64,000 nucleotides of DNA from JAFMJV01 sp963814315 (GCA_963814315.1 CAWFCG010000001.1:744001-808000), one strand, 5' to 3'; shown: positions 1-8,711, counted from the stretch's first letter. A program made the numbers and translations. The notes: generated from the sequence alone by a model not told the origin.

Positions 1-255
1 GTGGCCTCGACGCGCAGCCCAGGTGCGGAAGCACTCGGGAGCTGAATGGAACTGGTGCGGTCCCGGATTGAGCGGCGCCACCTGTGCCCAGCTCGGCGCG
101 GCCTCGCGCGCCACGTTGTCAAGCAACGAGACGCGGAACGGCGTGCCCTCGATCGGTTCGCCGCAGCCCGCGCAGCGCTTGGCATCGTTCTCGCTGAAGA
201 GGGTGGGGATCCGGATGCCCATGATCCGGTCGCCACGGAAGCGGGTCGTGGTCAC
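1..255 (-). CDS. Partial small CxxC protein, cut by left edge
   Basis: The first 85 codons of a gene read leftwards from a GTG at 255 and off the window. The visible protein has a Cys-Ala-Gly-Cys pair near residue 26, followed by Gly-Glu-Pro, and a later Cys-Phe-Arg-Thr-Trp stretch, which suggests a small zinc-ribbon fold. No catalytic motif is seen and I do not recognise the family. A -10-like TACGAT at 267-262 lies six bases before the GTG with no Shine-Dalgarno sequence, which fits a leaderless start. It is divergent from the exporter gene at 437. The C-terminus is unknown. Confidence 0.5.
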   Translation of the reverse strand, partial: MTTTRFRGDRIMGIRIPTLFSENDAKRCAGCGEPIEGTPFRVSLLDNVAREAAPSWAQVAPLNPGPHQFHSAPECFRTWAARRGH

Positions 256-363
256 GGGCCGATCGTAGCAGAGGGGTCGATCGATCGGACGGCGCGGGGC
301 CACGGTCAGTGCACATGACGTGCTCCCGACTCGACCAATGTCGCCCGTGGGCCACATCGGCAC

Positions 364-391
364 TTGCATTCCGGGCTTGATGTCCTATAAT
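364..391 (+). promoter_or_regulatory. Sigma70-type promoter of the TauE/SafE gene
   Basis: TTGCAT at 364-369 and TATAAT at 386-391 are separated by 16 bases. The predicted transcription start is near 398, followed by GGAGAAAG at 416-422 just before the exporter gene. It is the closest match to the -35/-10 consensus in the window. Confidence 0.7.
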
Positions 392-436
392 CTCGACCGA
401 GTACATAGGAATAGTGGAGAAAGCACGCTGGACGCC

Positions 437-1360
437 ATGTCTGTACTGCTCCTGGTGGGCCTCATCGGTATGCTGGCCCAGCTCGTCGATGGCGCCCTCG
501 GAATGGGCTATGGCGTCACGTCAGCGACGCTCCTAGCCACCGTCGGCTACTCCCCGGCCGTCGCCTCGGCCACCATCCACGTGGCCAAGATCGGCACTGG
601 CGTGGCCTCCGGAGCGGCGCATTGGCGCTTCGGCAACGTGCACTGGCGAGCCGTGGCGATGTTGGCGGGTCCCGGAGCGGTCGGTGCATTCGTGGGTGCA
701 TTCGCCATCAGCTACATGGCGGCCGGCATGGCCAAGCCGTGGGTCTCGCTGATCCTGGCCGCCCTCGGTGCGCTGGTCATCGCTCGGACGGTGTTGAAGC
801 GCTCGCCAGCCATCCGCGTCTACATGCCTCGCTGGCGAACCCTCGGTCCGCTGGGGCTCGTGGGCGGCTTCGTTGATTCGGTTGGTGGCGGCGGCTGGGG
901 ACCGGTGACCACGTCTTCCCTGATGGCCGCCAACCGCATGGCGCCGAACCAGGTGATCGGCACGGTCAGCACATCGGAGATCGTCGTCGCGCTCAGCGCC
1001 AGCATCGCCTTCCTGCTGGCGCTCGGCAGCCAGGGCATCGCCTGGGGCGCCATGGCCGCACTACTGCTCGGCGGCTTGGTAGCAGCACCCATCGCTGCCT
1101 GGGCCGTCAGCCGTCTCGACCACCGTGTCCTGGGCGGCTTGGTCGGTGGCATGATCCTCTTCTACAACGCCGAAGGTGTGCTGAGCCTGGTCGGCGTCAG
1201 CGGTGAGGCGGTGCTGGCGGCGCGTGCGCTCATCGTCCTGGGGACTGGCCTGCTGACCGTGGTGGCGTGGCGCAGCCGCGGAGTCAGGTCGGACGAGTCC
1301 ACGGACCCCAGTGGCACGACCGGAACGGATGGGCCGCTATCCGGGCCTGTCGCTGCGTGA
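437..1360 (+). CDS. TauE/SafE-family sulfite/anion exporter
   Basis: Polytopic membrane protein of 307 residues, close to the family norm of 250-300. The family moves sulfite, sulfoacetate or related organosulfur anions out of the cell; the substrate here is not known. The N-terminal helix LVGLIGMLAQLVDGALGMGY and the mid-protein GFVDSVGGGGWGPV motif are the two conserved half-repeat signatures, and about eight hydrophobic segments follow each other. I start at ATG 437. The ribosome-binding GGAGAAAG (416-422) is spaced better for an in-frame CTG at 428, so the protein may be three residues longer. It stands alone behind its own promoter. Confidence 0.85.
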   Translation: MSVLLLVGLIGMLAQLVDGALGMGYGVTSATLLATVGYSPAVASATIHVAKIGTGVASGAAHWRFGNVHWRAVAMLAGPGAVGAFVGAFAISYMAAGMAKPWVSLILAALGALVIARTVLKRSPAIRVYMPRWRTLGPLGLVGGFVDSVGGGGWGPVTTSSLMAANRMAPNQVIGTVSTSEIVVALSASIAFLLALGSQGIAWGAMAALLLGGLVAAPIAAWAVSRLDHRVLGGLVGGMILFYNAEGVLSLVGVSGEAVLAARALIVLGTGLLTVVAWRSRGVRSDESTDPSGTTGTDGPLSGPVAA

Positions 1361-1395
1361 GCCAGGGGCTTGCACTGCGCCGTATGGTTACGCGC

Positions 1396-1782
1396 ATGAG
1401 TGAACAAGCGATGCCCTTGGGCGCTTTCTCGGTCAGCCTCAGCGTCAAGGACCTGGCCACGTCCCGGGAGTTCTATCAGAAGCTGGGGTTTGAGGCCGTC
1501 TTCGGCGAGCCCGATCAAGGTTGGCAGATCATGCGCAGCGGCACGACCACCATCGGCCTCTTCGTAGGCATGTTCGAGCGCAACATCCTCACCTTCAATC
1601 CCGGCTGGGACGCCGACAACCAACCGCTCGATGCGTACCTCGATGTGCGCGAGCTGCAGCGACGCCTGGAAGCGACGGGTGTGGAGTTCGAGTCCCGCGC
1701 CGATGAGGCGACCACGGGTCCGGCCTCCTTCATCGTGATCGACCCCGACGGCAACCCGGTCCTCGTCGACCAGCACGTGTAG
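1396..1782 (+). CDS. VOC (glyoxalase/bleomycin-resistance fold) family protein
   Basis: 128 residues, one vicinal-oxygen-chelate domain made of two beta-alpha-beta-beta-beta halves. The start SVSLSVKDLATSREFYQKLG and the end FIVIDPDGNPVLVDQH are typical. Members bind a divalent metal and act as lyases, dioxygenases or antibiotic-binding proteins; the sequence does not tell which. The start is ATG 1396, seven bases after a TATGGT -10-like element (1383-1388) and without a Shine-Dalgarno, so translation is probably leaderless. It lies 35 bases after the exporter gene and may be a separate transcript. Confidence 0.85.
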   Translation: MSEQAMPLGAFSVSLSVKDLATSREFYQKLGFEAVFGEPDQGWQIMRSGTTTIGLFVGMFERNILTFNPGWDADNQPLDAYLDVRELQRRLEATGVEFESRADEATTGPASFIVIDPDGNPVLVDQHV

Positions 1783-2390
1783 CTGCGGCACGGTAGGGCT
1801 GATGGCCTGGCCCGAACCTGTGGGCAACGCACAGGGTATCAACTGGTGCCGCGCTCGTAGCTCGGCAGCACGGCGAGCTGTCCGAAGGTCCAGAGGGATG
1901 GAGCCCAGTGGACCTTCGAGCAGGGGCTCAGGGATCTCCATGGGCGTGTGCGCACGGAGGCCATAGCCGCGATGGAAGAGACATCGAGCGCTTCGGCCAG
2001 GTTCGCCGTGGCGACGAGGGTGTCGCCTTCGCGCAGGATCGCTCGCACGCAAGACGCTGCCGTGACTCCGACCAGGCGTCGCAGTTCAACTGCGGATGCC
2101 CGCGGTCGAAGTCGCCTACACCATCGCCGCTGTAGGCACAATGGGAAAGTTAACCTGATCGGTACTTTATCCTTCCCTGGCAAGGCCCCATACTCGATGT
2201 GTGCGCTAACGACGGTGGGCAAGCCGGACAGCTCTCGCGATGGATGACGATGGGGGAGACACGCACAAGAGCGGCGGTACTTGCCAATGGCTGGTGACTC
2301 ACCTGACACGAGGGGGTGGCTCCCAAACGTGCGCCGCGCTGGCGCGGCCTCGGCGGAGACGTGATCGGTCTGTACCGCAGGAGGCTCTCG
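1783..2390. other. Intergenic stretch without a recognisable gene
   Basis: About 600 bases between the VOC gene and a small ORF. Open frames exist on both strands (for example 1839-2309 on the minus strand) but their translations are Arg/Pro-rich or change character mid-way, with no family signature. A minus-strand piece around 1950-2060 looks protein-like in two adjacent frames and could be a decayed gene, but I cannot identify it. Confidence 0.4.
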
Positions 2391-2690
2391 ATGCTAGGCC
2401 CGAACTATGACCACCAGAAGGCTATCGAAGCGGCGGAGTCCCGCCACCGAGAACGCCACTTCAGCCATATCCGCGCGCTCAAGAGCCGCGAACGCGGGGT
2501 CGGCATCCTGAGCAAGATCCCCGGACTTCTGGCGTCGCTGCGTCCCGCCTTCACCAAGCGGGCTACCCTCGCCGCCCAGGAACACGAGTTGACCGACTAC
2601 ATCTGTCGCCTCGACGATGGCTCGATGGGGCGGGTCGCCATACGCGAGACGCACGGTGACTGGATAGGAGTTTGCGTGAGGGGTGCGTGA
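2391..2690 (+). CDS. Small basic hypothetical protein
   Basis: 99 residues, function unknown. ATG 2391 is preceded by AGGAGG at 2379-2384 with six bases spacing, one of the best ribosome-binding sites in the window, and this decides the start over the upstream in-frame codon at 2316. The N-terminal part (YDHQKAIEAAESRHRERHF) is helical and charged. The middle holds a short hydrophobic ILSKIPGLLASLRP segment, and the end is a beta-like GSMGRVAIRETHGDWIGV stretch. No signal peptide or catalytic motif is seen. It is isolated, with large gaps on both sides. Confidence 0.5.
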   Translation: MLGPNYDHQKAIEAAESRHRERHFSHIRALKSRERGVGILSKIPGLLASLRPAFTKRATLAAQEHELTDYICRLDDGSMGRVAIRETHGDWIGVCVRGA

Positions 2691-3169
2691 CCATCTCGGC
2701 ACGTGCCTCCGGCCTACCGCGGCCGAGTGAACGAAGAGAAAGCGCCCCCAAGGGGTCTTGAGAGCGCGGCCGCGACGCATCGACGGGCCGCTGGTCCGGC
2801 ATGCGGTAAGCGCGTGCGGTCCGACTTCGAACCACGAGTCGGTCCATTCGTCACTTGACCATCGGCGCCGTGGTGCGCGACGTCGCGACATCCGCAACGA
2901 GGGACCCGAGTGTCGCGGTCAGTGTCGGCCAGGTCGGCGATAGGCCTGCTGTTCGCCACCTATGGCTGGGTCCTTGGACCGGACGGATCACTGTGGTGCT
3001 GGGGCAACGAGTCTGCTCCGCGGTTCGGCCGGCTCGCCTATGACAGCGTCGGCGTTGCCGCTGAGACCCTGGGGGCACCGAGCGATCACGGTCGGGGCCG
3101 AGGTCTGAGGACCGTCATCCGTGGCGTCGGCCTCCGCGCCGGCATCGACACGCGCGGTCACTTCCACGC
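2691..3169. other. Intergenic stretch, nothing supported
   Basis: No gene, RNA or clear regulatory element is evident. One plus frame contains a DGSLWCWGNE motif near 2970-3010 that recalls an RCC1 repeat, but it is a single motif and the frame then runs antisense over a real gene. Confidence 0.4.
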
Positions 3170-3916
3170 TCACGTCCTGCGCAAGCGGTACTCCCGACCC
3201 AGGATGAAGAGACTGACCAGCGCTACCCATGCCGGCAGCACGAGGATGAGCCAGTCCCAGAAGGCGACGGCGACGAGCAGCGCCAGCCCCAGCGCATACC
3301 CGGTCCACGCGATCCAACGGGGGAAGGTGCCGCTCCTGATGACGATGGTCGAGGTCGCCAGGAGGAAGACCGCGGCGGCCCGCGTGGCGAAAGCGAAGAG
3401 CAATGTGTACGAGAGCGCGCGAGCGGATGCGACCTCGACGGCAGTCGGGGCGCCCTGACCGAGATATCGCGCACCGACGAGCGGCGCGCTCGCGACGGCC
3501 ACGGCCGCGAAGAACGTGCCCACGAAGATGAGACCGCTGCCGAGGAATACGGTGGCAAAGAACTGGTCCTCCCGATCGCCGATCTGGTCACGCACCACGG
3601 CCACGAACCAGAGGAACAGGATCCCGGCGAAGGGCGCGACATACAACCCGCCGATCACGCCCGCTAGGTCCTGTCCCGCGGCGAAGATGTCGACCAGCTC
3701 ATCGTCGTCGGCGGTGACGAGGGCCTGCGTCCGGACCAACCACAAGGCAGCCGTGAAACAACCGGCGAAGAGCAGGCCGGCGAGGCTAGCTGCCCACGGT
3801 GCCCGAAGCTGGCGACGGGCCTCGTCGACGAGCGGCGGCACCACTCGGTCGCCGGTCTCGATCTCGGCCGGTTCCTGCCCGCCGTCGCGAGTCAGGTCGT
3901 CGGTGGTTCGATCCAT
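3170..3916 (-). CDS. Six-helix integral membrane protein, unknown function
   Basis: 248 residues. An acidic, soluble N-terminus of about 38 residues is followed by roughly six transmembrane helices (around residues 42-62, 83-106, 119-142, 167-189, 200-215 and 220-238). A short basic tail (GREYRLRRT) ends the protein. No transporter or enzyme motif is recognised. The start ATG 3916 overlaps the end of the upstream DUF4239 gene by 25 bases, so the two are probably translationally coupled and may work together at the membrane. Confidence 0.7.
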   Translation of the reverse strand: MDRTTDDLTRDGGQEPAEIETGDRVVPPLVDEARRQLRAPWAASLAGLLFAGCFTAALWLVRTQALVTADDDELVDIFAAGQDLAGVIGGLYVAPFAGILFLWFVAVVRDQIGDREDQFFATVFLGSGLIFVGTFFAAVAVASAPLVGARYLGQGAPTAVEVASARALSYTLLFAFATRAAAVFLLATSTIVIRSGTFPRWIAWTGYALGLALLVAVAFWDWLILVLPAWVALVSLFILGREYRLRRT

Positions 3917-4698
3917 GCCTGGACATCGAGCAGCGGCTGCTGGCTCACGTTCACCAATCCATCCTGCGGCCGGTCGAGGTCGAACACGAGGGCCAGAACG
4001 ACACCGAGGGTGATAACGAGGATGACCGCGCTCAGCACGCTGCGCCGCCCGCGGATGCCGGCGCTGTAGCCGACCATGCCCAGCGCCAGGGCCGAGCCAG
4101 ACAGGAGCAAGAGCAGGACCGTCTCGGGTACGCGGGCATACAGCCCGGAGATCACGCGCGACTCGTGGACCGTGATCAGCTCGGTCAGGGTGTCGCCGAA
4201 GGCAGAGACCAGGTCGGGGCTATAGCCCGACTGAGCCACGCTCGCAGCGATGGCCCACATCTCAGCCTGGAGCTCCCGGGAGCGCGCCGCGTTCGCCCGG
4301 ACCGTCTCCAGATCCTTCGACACGATTCGCAGGGGCACGTAATCCCGCAGCAGTCGTTTCAGCTCTTCACCATCTGCCACGGGCAGGTAGTCGGCTTGCA
4401 GATATGTGGCGGTGATGGCATTGGCCTCGGCCAGGACGAACCCTCGGCGCGTATCGAAGCGGTCGGAGGCCATGCCCATCGTGATCGCCAGCAGGAAGGC
4501 CATGAGGGCGAGGAGGGCACCAACGAGCGTATCGTTGGGACCTTCCTGCTCCCCAGGCATTCGCGCCTGCCACCAGCGTCCGACGTGGAAGCCGATCTCG
4601 TAGCAGGCCAGCGTGATAACGCCGAACAGGACGAAGATCGCCCAGTTCGGGATCGGATCGAGTAGCAGCGCGGGTGTCCTCCCTGCGACGTGCCGCAC
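3892..4698 (-). CDS. DUF4239-type (bestrophin-like) membrane protein
   Basis: Up to 268 residues. Two N-terminal transmembrane helices (PNWAIFVLFGVITLACYEIG, then a LLALMAFLLAITMGMA helix) are followed by a long soluble helical middle containing RGFVLAEANAITATYLQADY. Two C-terminal helices follow around residues 196-214 and 226-246. This arrangement matches DUF4239, a family of unknown role sometimes called bestrophin-like. The start is uncertain: GGGAGG (complement of 4679-4684) lies inside the frame and favours a shorter protein beginning near the ALLLDPIP residues. It is the first gene of a two-gene operon with the six-helix protein. Confidence 0.75.
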   Translation of the reverse strand: MRHVAGRTPALLLDPIPNWAIFVLFGVITLACYEIGFHVGRWWQARMPGEQEGPNDTLVGALLALMAFLLAITMGMASDRFDTRRGFVLAEANAITATYLQADYLPVADGEELKRLLRDYVPLRIVSKDLETVRANAARSRELQAEMWAIAASVAQSGYSPDLVSAFGDTLTELITVHESRVISGLYARVPETVLLLLLSGSALALGMVGYSAGIRGRRSVLSAVILVITLGVVLALVFDLDRPQDGLVNVSQQPLLDVQAWIEPPTT

Positions 4699-4913
4699 GT
4701 GGCGCGTCGGCGCAGCCTACCACCGCGATGGGCCGACCATTCCGCCCCGATTTGAGGGCGATGGCAAGCTGGCGGGGGCTCGGTCGGACTCGACTCCAAA
4801 GCTCGCATACGACCCGAGTGGGCCGGCGGACACATGGGGAGTTTCGACGAGCCATCGAGGTTCGTCGCCATCGCGCCGTCCGACCCAGCCTCGCGCCACA
4901 CGTGGTGAACGAC

Positions 4914-5117
4914 ATGCCCATGACCCCGTCTCCCAGGTTCGCTGGCGCGACCCCGACCCGTGTCTTCGACACTGTCTCGCTGGCGCTCGAGCGGTGGCTC
5001 TTCTCCGTGGTGGTCTCTCTCCTCAGGGTCGTGGTCGCCGAAGGCAAGAAGCTGCTGAAGATCCGCACCGGCGATGCACGGACCGCCGCGGGTGAGACGG
5101 GGCTCGCGGCCACCTGA
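4914..5117 (+). CDS. Possible small membrane-associated protein
   Basis: 67 residues if ATG 4914 is used (65 from the ATG at 4920). The middle is an amphipathic-to-hydrophobic helix (WLFSVVVSLLRVVVAEGKKL) flanked by polar ends. No Shine-Dalgarno or homologous family is seen. The rest of the 4699-5180 gap shows nothing else, and the ORF extends further upstream without a better start, so this is a tentative call. Confidence 0.3.
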   Translation: MPMTPSPRFAGATPTRVFDTVSLALERWLFSVVVSLLRVVVAEGKKLLKIRTGDARTAAGETGLAAT

Positions 5118-5136
5118 CGCAGCGCAGAGGGCCGAA

Positions 5137-5155
5137 GGATGGGCGGAACCCATCC
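5137..5155 (-). terminator. Weak hairpin downstream of the phosphatase gene
   Basis: A 7-bp inverted repeat GGATGGG/CCCATCC with a five-base loop lies 26 bases beyond the phosphatase stop codon. There is no T-tract on either side, so termination is only a guess. Confidence 0.25.
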
Positions 5156-5158
5156 TCC

Positions 5159-5190
5159 TATCGGTCAGGGGCCGTATCGGTCAGGGGCCG
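5159..5190. repeat. Two tandem 16-bp copies at a stop codon
   Basis: TATCGGTCAGGGGCCG occurs at 5159-5174 and again at 5175-5190. The second copy contains the stop codon of the phosphatase gene. It looks like a small local duplication just outside the coding end. Confidence 0.8.
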
Positions 5191-6698
5191 GTTCCGCTTC
5201 CGAAGCGCTCAAGGAGCACGCCGTGGCGAAGGCCCCGATCGCTGACGGTCAGCGCGGTGTGGCCCAGCAGGTCCATGACCGTCTTCACGATGCACGCGCC
5301 TGCGAGGATGACCTCGGCGCGCCCGGGCTGGAGCCCGACGATGGCGCGGCGAGCATCGGCGTCGGCGTGGCGGAAGAGCTCGATCTGACGGTCGAGTTCG
5401 ACGCGGGTCAGGCGGGCGCCATCGATGACGTCTCCATCGTACGTCTCCATCTCGAGCGAGACAGCGGTCAGGTTCGTGATGGCGCCACCCATCCCCACCA
5501 GCCGGTCCGCGTTCGTCCGACCGTGGAGGCGCTGCAGCTCGCCCGCGATCGCTGCGCAGGCCTCCTGCACGACCGCGTCGCTGACGACCATGTCGAGGCC
5601 AAACCGCTCGGTGAAGCGCACCGCCCCGACGTCGACGCTGAAGCGCTCGTCCACCGTCCCGCCGCGACCGAAGGTGAACTGCGAGCTGCCGCCACCGGTG
5701 TCGAAGACCACCACGGAATCCTCGCTGAGTCCAACGCCGGCAACGACCGCGAGATAGGCGAGCCGGCTCTCGTCTTCCCCGCTGATGACCCTGATGCGCA
5801 CCCCGGTGCGGGCATGTACGCTCTCGATGACGGCATCCCGGTTGGCGGCACTGCGCAGTGCCGCCGTGCCGACGGCCGCGATGGCACGGACACGAAGCTC
5901 CCGCGCCTCTGACGCCATCGCCGCGAGTGTCGCTGCCGTTCGTTCCATAGCGTCATCGGAGATAGCCCCGCCCTCGGCCAGCCCCTCCCCGAGCCGCGTC
6001 ACCTCAGCCCGATCCAGCACCGTCCGCCAGCTCCCGTCGGACGCGACCTCGGCGATATGAGACTTGACCGAGTTGGTCCCCACGTCGAGGACGGCATATC
6101 GGTCGGGGATCCCATCCACCAGGTCGGTCAGCCCGGCCGGGTAGCTCACGTTGCGATAGTCCTCAAGGCCGAGCGTGCGCACCGCCGCCGAAACCGCGTC
6201 CGCATCCTCAGACTCGATGGCGATGGTCCTCGTGGAGGCGGGACCGCTGCGCACCTCTGACACCTCGGCGGTGCAGGCCCCTATGGCATAGCGCACCCGA
6301 CGTTTGTGGACGGGAACGGCGCGGACGGAGCCATCGGGCCCCGCGAGCATGGACAGAAGCGCGTCCTGCGTCCAGCCTTGATCATGTGTCGCCGGCATCG
6401 TGAGCCCGAGCGCCTCGAAGACAGTCCTCGCTTGCTGACCGTCGAGCGGGAACGCCGCCTTCATGATCGGCTCCCAACGCTGCAGCCCTGAGGCATCGGT
6501 CTCGCGCAATACCTTGATATCCAGCAGGCCGCCGCAGACCTTCACGTTCGGTCCGTCATCGGAAAGCAAGTACAGCTCGTCGCTCTCCTGTACGCCGGTC
6601 GGGATCTGGCTCGCGAAGGTCGCGTCCGCCGTCGCGCCGAAGCGGGTGCCGAACGCGCGCCACTCCCAGCGCGGGATGATCGTCTGCGGTTCCGTCGT
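5181..6698 (-). CDS. Ppx/GppA phosphatase with extra N-terminal domain
   Basis: Exopolyphosphatase/pppGpp-phosphohydrolase family protein that hydrolyses polyphosphate or converts pppGpp to ppGpp. The ASKHA-fold signatures are VLDVGTNSVKSHI, VVVFDTGGGSSQFTF and LVGMGGAITNL. About 200 residues precede this domain. Part of them (EVSEVRSG through VRTLGLEDYRNVSYPAGL) resembles a CYTH/triphosphate-tunnel domain, so this may be a fused phosphate-metabolism enzyme. The only conventional start in the region is TTG 6569, but protein-like coding (PRWEWRAFGTRFG) continues upstream to about 6698. There AGGAAGGAG sits six bases before an ACG at 6695. Either the start is ACG or the 5' end is damaged at the junction near 6711. 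Confidence 0.8.
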   Translation of the reverse strand, partial: TTEPQTIIPRWEWRAFGTRFGATADATFASQIPTGVQESDELYLLSDDGPNVKVCGGLLDIKVLRETDASGLQRWEPIMKAAFPLDGQQARTVFEALGLTMPATHDQGWTQDALLSMLAGPDGSVRAVPVHKRRVRYAIGACTAEVSEVRSGPASTRTIAIESEDADAVSAAVRTLGLEDYRNVSYPAGLTDLVDGIPDRYAVLDVGTNSVKSHIAEVASDGSWRTVLDRAEVTRLGEGLAEGGAISDDAMERTAATLAAMASEARELRVRAIAAVGTAALRSAANRDAVIESVHARTGVRIRVISGEDESRLAYLAVVAGVGLSEDSVVVFDTGGGSSQFTFGRGGTVDERFSVDVGAVRFTERFGLDMVVSDAVVQEACAAIAGELQRLHGRTNADRLVGMGGAITNLTAVSLEMETYDGDVIDGARLTRVELDRQIELFRHADADARRAIVGLQPGRAEVILAGACIVKTVMDLLGHTALTVSDRGLRHGVLLERFGSGTGP

Positions 6699-6710
6699 GC
6701 TCTCCTTCCT

Positions 6711-6742
6711 GCCTGCTCGGCCGCCAAGCCTGCTCGGCCGCC
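6711..6742. repeat. 15-bp direct repeat at a gene junction
   Basis: GCCTGCTCGGCCGCC occurs at 6711-6725 and 6728-6742, separated by AA. It lies exactly between the 5' end of the phosphatase gene and the abrupt start of the truncated MFS gene. That fits a deletion or join by short homology, or an assembly join. Confidence 0.8.
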
Positions 6743-7504
6743 GCCGCGGTGGGTCCGCTGGTGGGCGGCTTCATCACCACCTTCCTCTCCTGGCGCGTGG
6801 GCTTCCTGCTCGAGATCGTCGTCATCGGCGTGGTGCTGGCGGGCATCCGCATGGTCAAGGACGTGCCCTTCACGGGCGAACGCGGCATCGACCTCGTGGG
6901 GGCCGTCCTCTCGGTGCTGGGCATGGGCGGCATCGTGCTCGGCATCCTGGTCTGGGAGGAGGGCGGCGGCGCGGTCGGGGTCCTCATCGCGGGCGGTGCC
7001 ATCTCGCTGGGCCTGCTGGCCTGGTGGCTGGTGCGGCGCAAGCGGGCGGGCCAGCTGGCGCTGCTGGACCCGGACCTCTTCCGGGCGGCCATCTTCCGCC
7101 TGGGCATCAGCGGCCAGATGCTCCAGCAGATCGCCCTCGGCGGCGCCATGATCGCGCTGCCCATCTTCCTGCAGATGGTCCTCGAGTACAACACCCTGCC
7201 GACCGACATGGCCGAGTCGAGCGTCGTGCTCTCGCCGGCCGAGGCCCAGCAGGTGGCCACGGCGCTCGATGAGGATGCCCAGCCCATGAGCGACACCCAG
7301 CTCGCCGAGAACCTGGTGGGCCAGCCGCCCGACGTGCAGGCGGAGATCATCCGCATCAACACCGAGGCGCGGCCCATCGCGCTGCAGGTGGCGCTGCTGG
7401 TGCCGCTCCTGGCTGGCCTCCTCGGGCTGGCCGTCTCGTTGGGGGTGCGACGCCAGAAGGACGTCGCACCCACGACCGAGCTGGAGGGCCTGGTCCTGGG
7501 CTGA
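6737..7504 (+). pseudogene. Remnant of a DHA2-type MFS drug/multidrug transporter
   Basis: The coding sequence enters mid-gene: the first recognisable residues, GPLVGGFITTFLSWRVGF, belong about 150 residues into a 14-helix EmrB/QacA-like transporter. A second defect is internal. After FLQMVLEYNTL the sequence jumps directly to TDMAESSVVLSPAEAQQ, a stretch that normally lies roughly 140 residues later, and the frame is kept. Both the N-terminal six helices and a middle block are therefore missing, leaving about five or six helices. GTG 6749 could start a 251-residue product but transport function is very unlikely. It sits beside a 15-bp direct repeat at 6711-6742. Confidence 0.75.
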
Positions 7505-7562
7505 CCCCGCAGCTGGCTGCCGTCGCTTCAGGCGCTGGCAGCCATCGGGTGGCCCGGGCCGG

Positions 7563-7868
7563 TCAGTTCAGGTCGGTGAAGACCGAGGTGGCCTGCCGGC
7601 GGTTGGCCGCCGCCTGCTGGTAGTGGACGACGTCGAGGAAGACGCCCAGGATGATCCAGAGCCAGTCCCAGCCGCTGATGCCGGCGGGGCTCCAGACGAG
7701 CATGAACATGATCGTCGTGTAGGGCAGGAAGATGATGCCCAGCAGGGGCACCAGCCAGTCGCCCTGCCACACCAGCGGCCAGCGCTCGCTGAAGATCCAG
7801 GCCAGCACCAGCACCACCCGGGGGACGAAGGCGAGACCCGCCACCAGGAGACAGCCGAGCAGGATCAT
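7563..7868 (-). CDS. Small three-helix membrane protein
   Basis: 101 residues from ATG 7868, chosen over the in-frame ATG 7886 because AAAGGGA lies eight bases before it. Three transmembrane helices are visible: ILLGCLLVAGLAFVPRVVL, LVPLLGIIFLPYTTIMFMLV and WLWIILGVFLDVVHY. Short proteins of this pattern are common hypotheticals in high-GC bacteria; their function is unknown. It is convergent with the MFS remnant and has no partner gene. Confidence 0.7.
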   Translation of the reverse strand: MILLGCLLVAGLAFVPRVVLVLAWIFSERWPLVWQGDWLVPLLGIIFLPYTTIMFMLVWSPAGISGWDWLWIILGVFLDVVHYQQAAANRRQATSVFTDLN

Positions 7869-7919
7869 GTCCGTGTTCCCTTTCATGCCGGGCGAGTCAC
7901 CCGAGTGGACCCGAATGTA

Positions 7920-8711
7920 TCAGGCCCGATGTCCCGACGGGACGCCATCCGGCAGGGCTCCGCCCGCAGCGGCATCACCAGGCACCGGGTGCCGGGCCAT
8001 GAGCTCCGAGGCGAGGGCCACCTCGAGCACGCCGATGGTCCCCCCGAGCAGCGCAGCCAGCAGCCACTCGGCCAGCAGCTCGACCCCGAGGCCGGCGCCG
8101 TGGAGAGCCCGGAAGACGAGCTCGTGGAGCGCCAGCTCGAAGATGGTCGGCAGCAGCACCAGCAGGGCGATCGGCAGCAGCGCCGTGCGGCTCAGGCGGA
8201 ACGTGCGCGCGAACGAGGCCCGGATCCCCCCGCGTTCCTGTACCAGCACCGGGCCGACCAGGCCGAAGAACAGGTAGAAGGCGAAGCCCGGGATGATGAA
8301 GGACGCGGTCAGGATGACGGTCCCGCCCATGAGCACCAGGTCCGCCACCAGCAGCCGGCCCCAGGGCAACGTGCGCAGCACGTCCGCCATGCGGTGCTGG
8401 TGGCCGTGGAAGTAGCCGGCCCCCACGGCCTCGTCGAGATAGCCCGCGAAGACGACCGGCCCCAACAGCCGCAGCGCCGCGGCGATGCCTATCGAGGCCA
8501 GCATGCCGAGGCACAGCAGCGCGCCCGGCTCGCGCTCGAAGCCCGCCAGGACGTGCTCGACGAGGGCCGCCAGGAGCGACGGCGGCACGAACAGCAGGAG
8601 CGCCACCAGTACGATGCGCCGGGACCCGGAGCGCAACATCCCCAGCGCATGGCCGCCCACACGGCCGAGCGTGAGTGGGCCCTCGCCGAGGGTCGGGGGA
8701 CGTAGTTCCAT
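7920..8711 (-). CDS. Polytopic membrane protein, DUF4013-like
   Basis: 263 residues from ATG 8711. Five or six hydrophobic segments are visible, including IVLVALLLFVPPSLLAALV, ILTASFIIPGFAFYLFFGLV and LLPIALLVLLPTIFELALHE. The spacing and the motif VLVQERGGIRASFARTFRLS are typical of the membrane proteins annotated as DUF4013 or the glycerophosphodiester-phosphodiesterase membrane domain. The role is unknown. No Shine-Dalgarno precedes the start; GACGAT lies a few bases upstream, so the mRNA may be leaderless. Confidence 0.65.
   Translation of the reverse strand: MELRPPTLGEGPLTLGRVGGHALGMLRSGSRRIVLVALLLFVPPSLLAALVEHVLAGFEREPGALLCLGMLASIGIAAALRLLGPVVFAGYLDEAVGAGYFHGHQHRMADVLRTLPWGRLLVADLVLMGGTVILTASFIIPGFAFYLFFGLVGPVLVQERGGIRASFARTFRLSRTALLPIALLVLLPTIFELALHELVFRALHGAGLGVELLAEWLLAALLGGTIGVLEVALASELMARHPVPGDAAAGGALPDGVPSGHRA

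Noticed and set aside
1162..2052. 296-codon minus-strand frame over the exporter end and VOC gene
   Set aside because: Antisense to two well-recognised genes; composition is Arg/Leu-rich without family motifs.
2910..3458. Plus-strand frame with an RCC1-like GSLWCWGNE motif
   Set aside because: Only one motif, no repeat, and the second half is antisense to the six-helix membrane gene.
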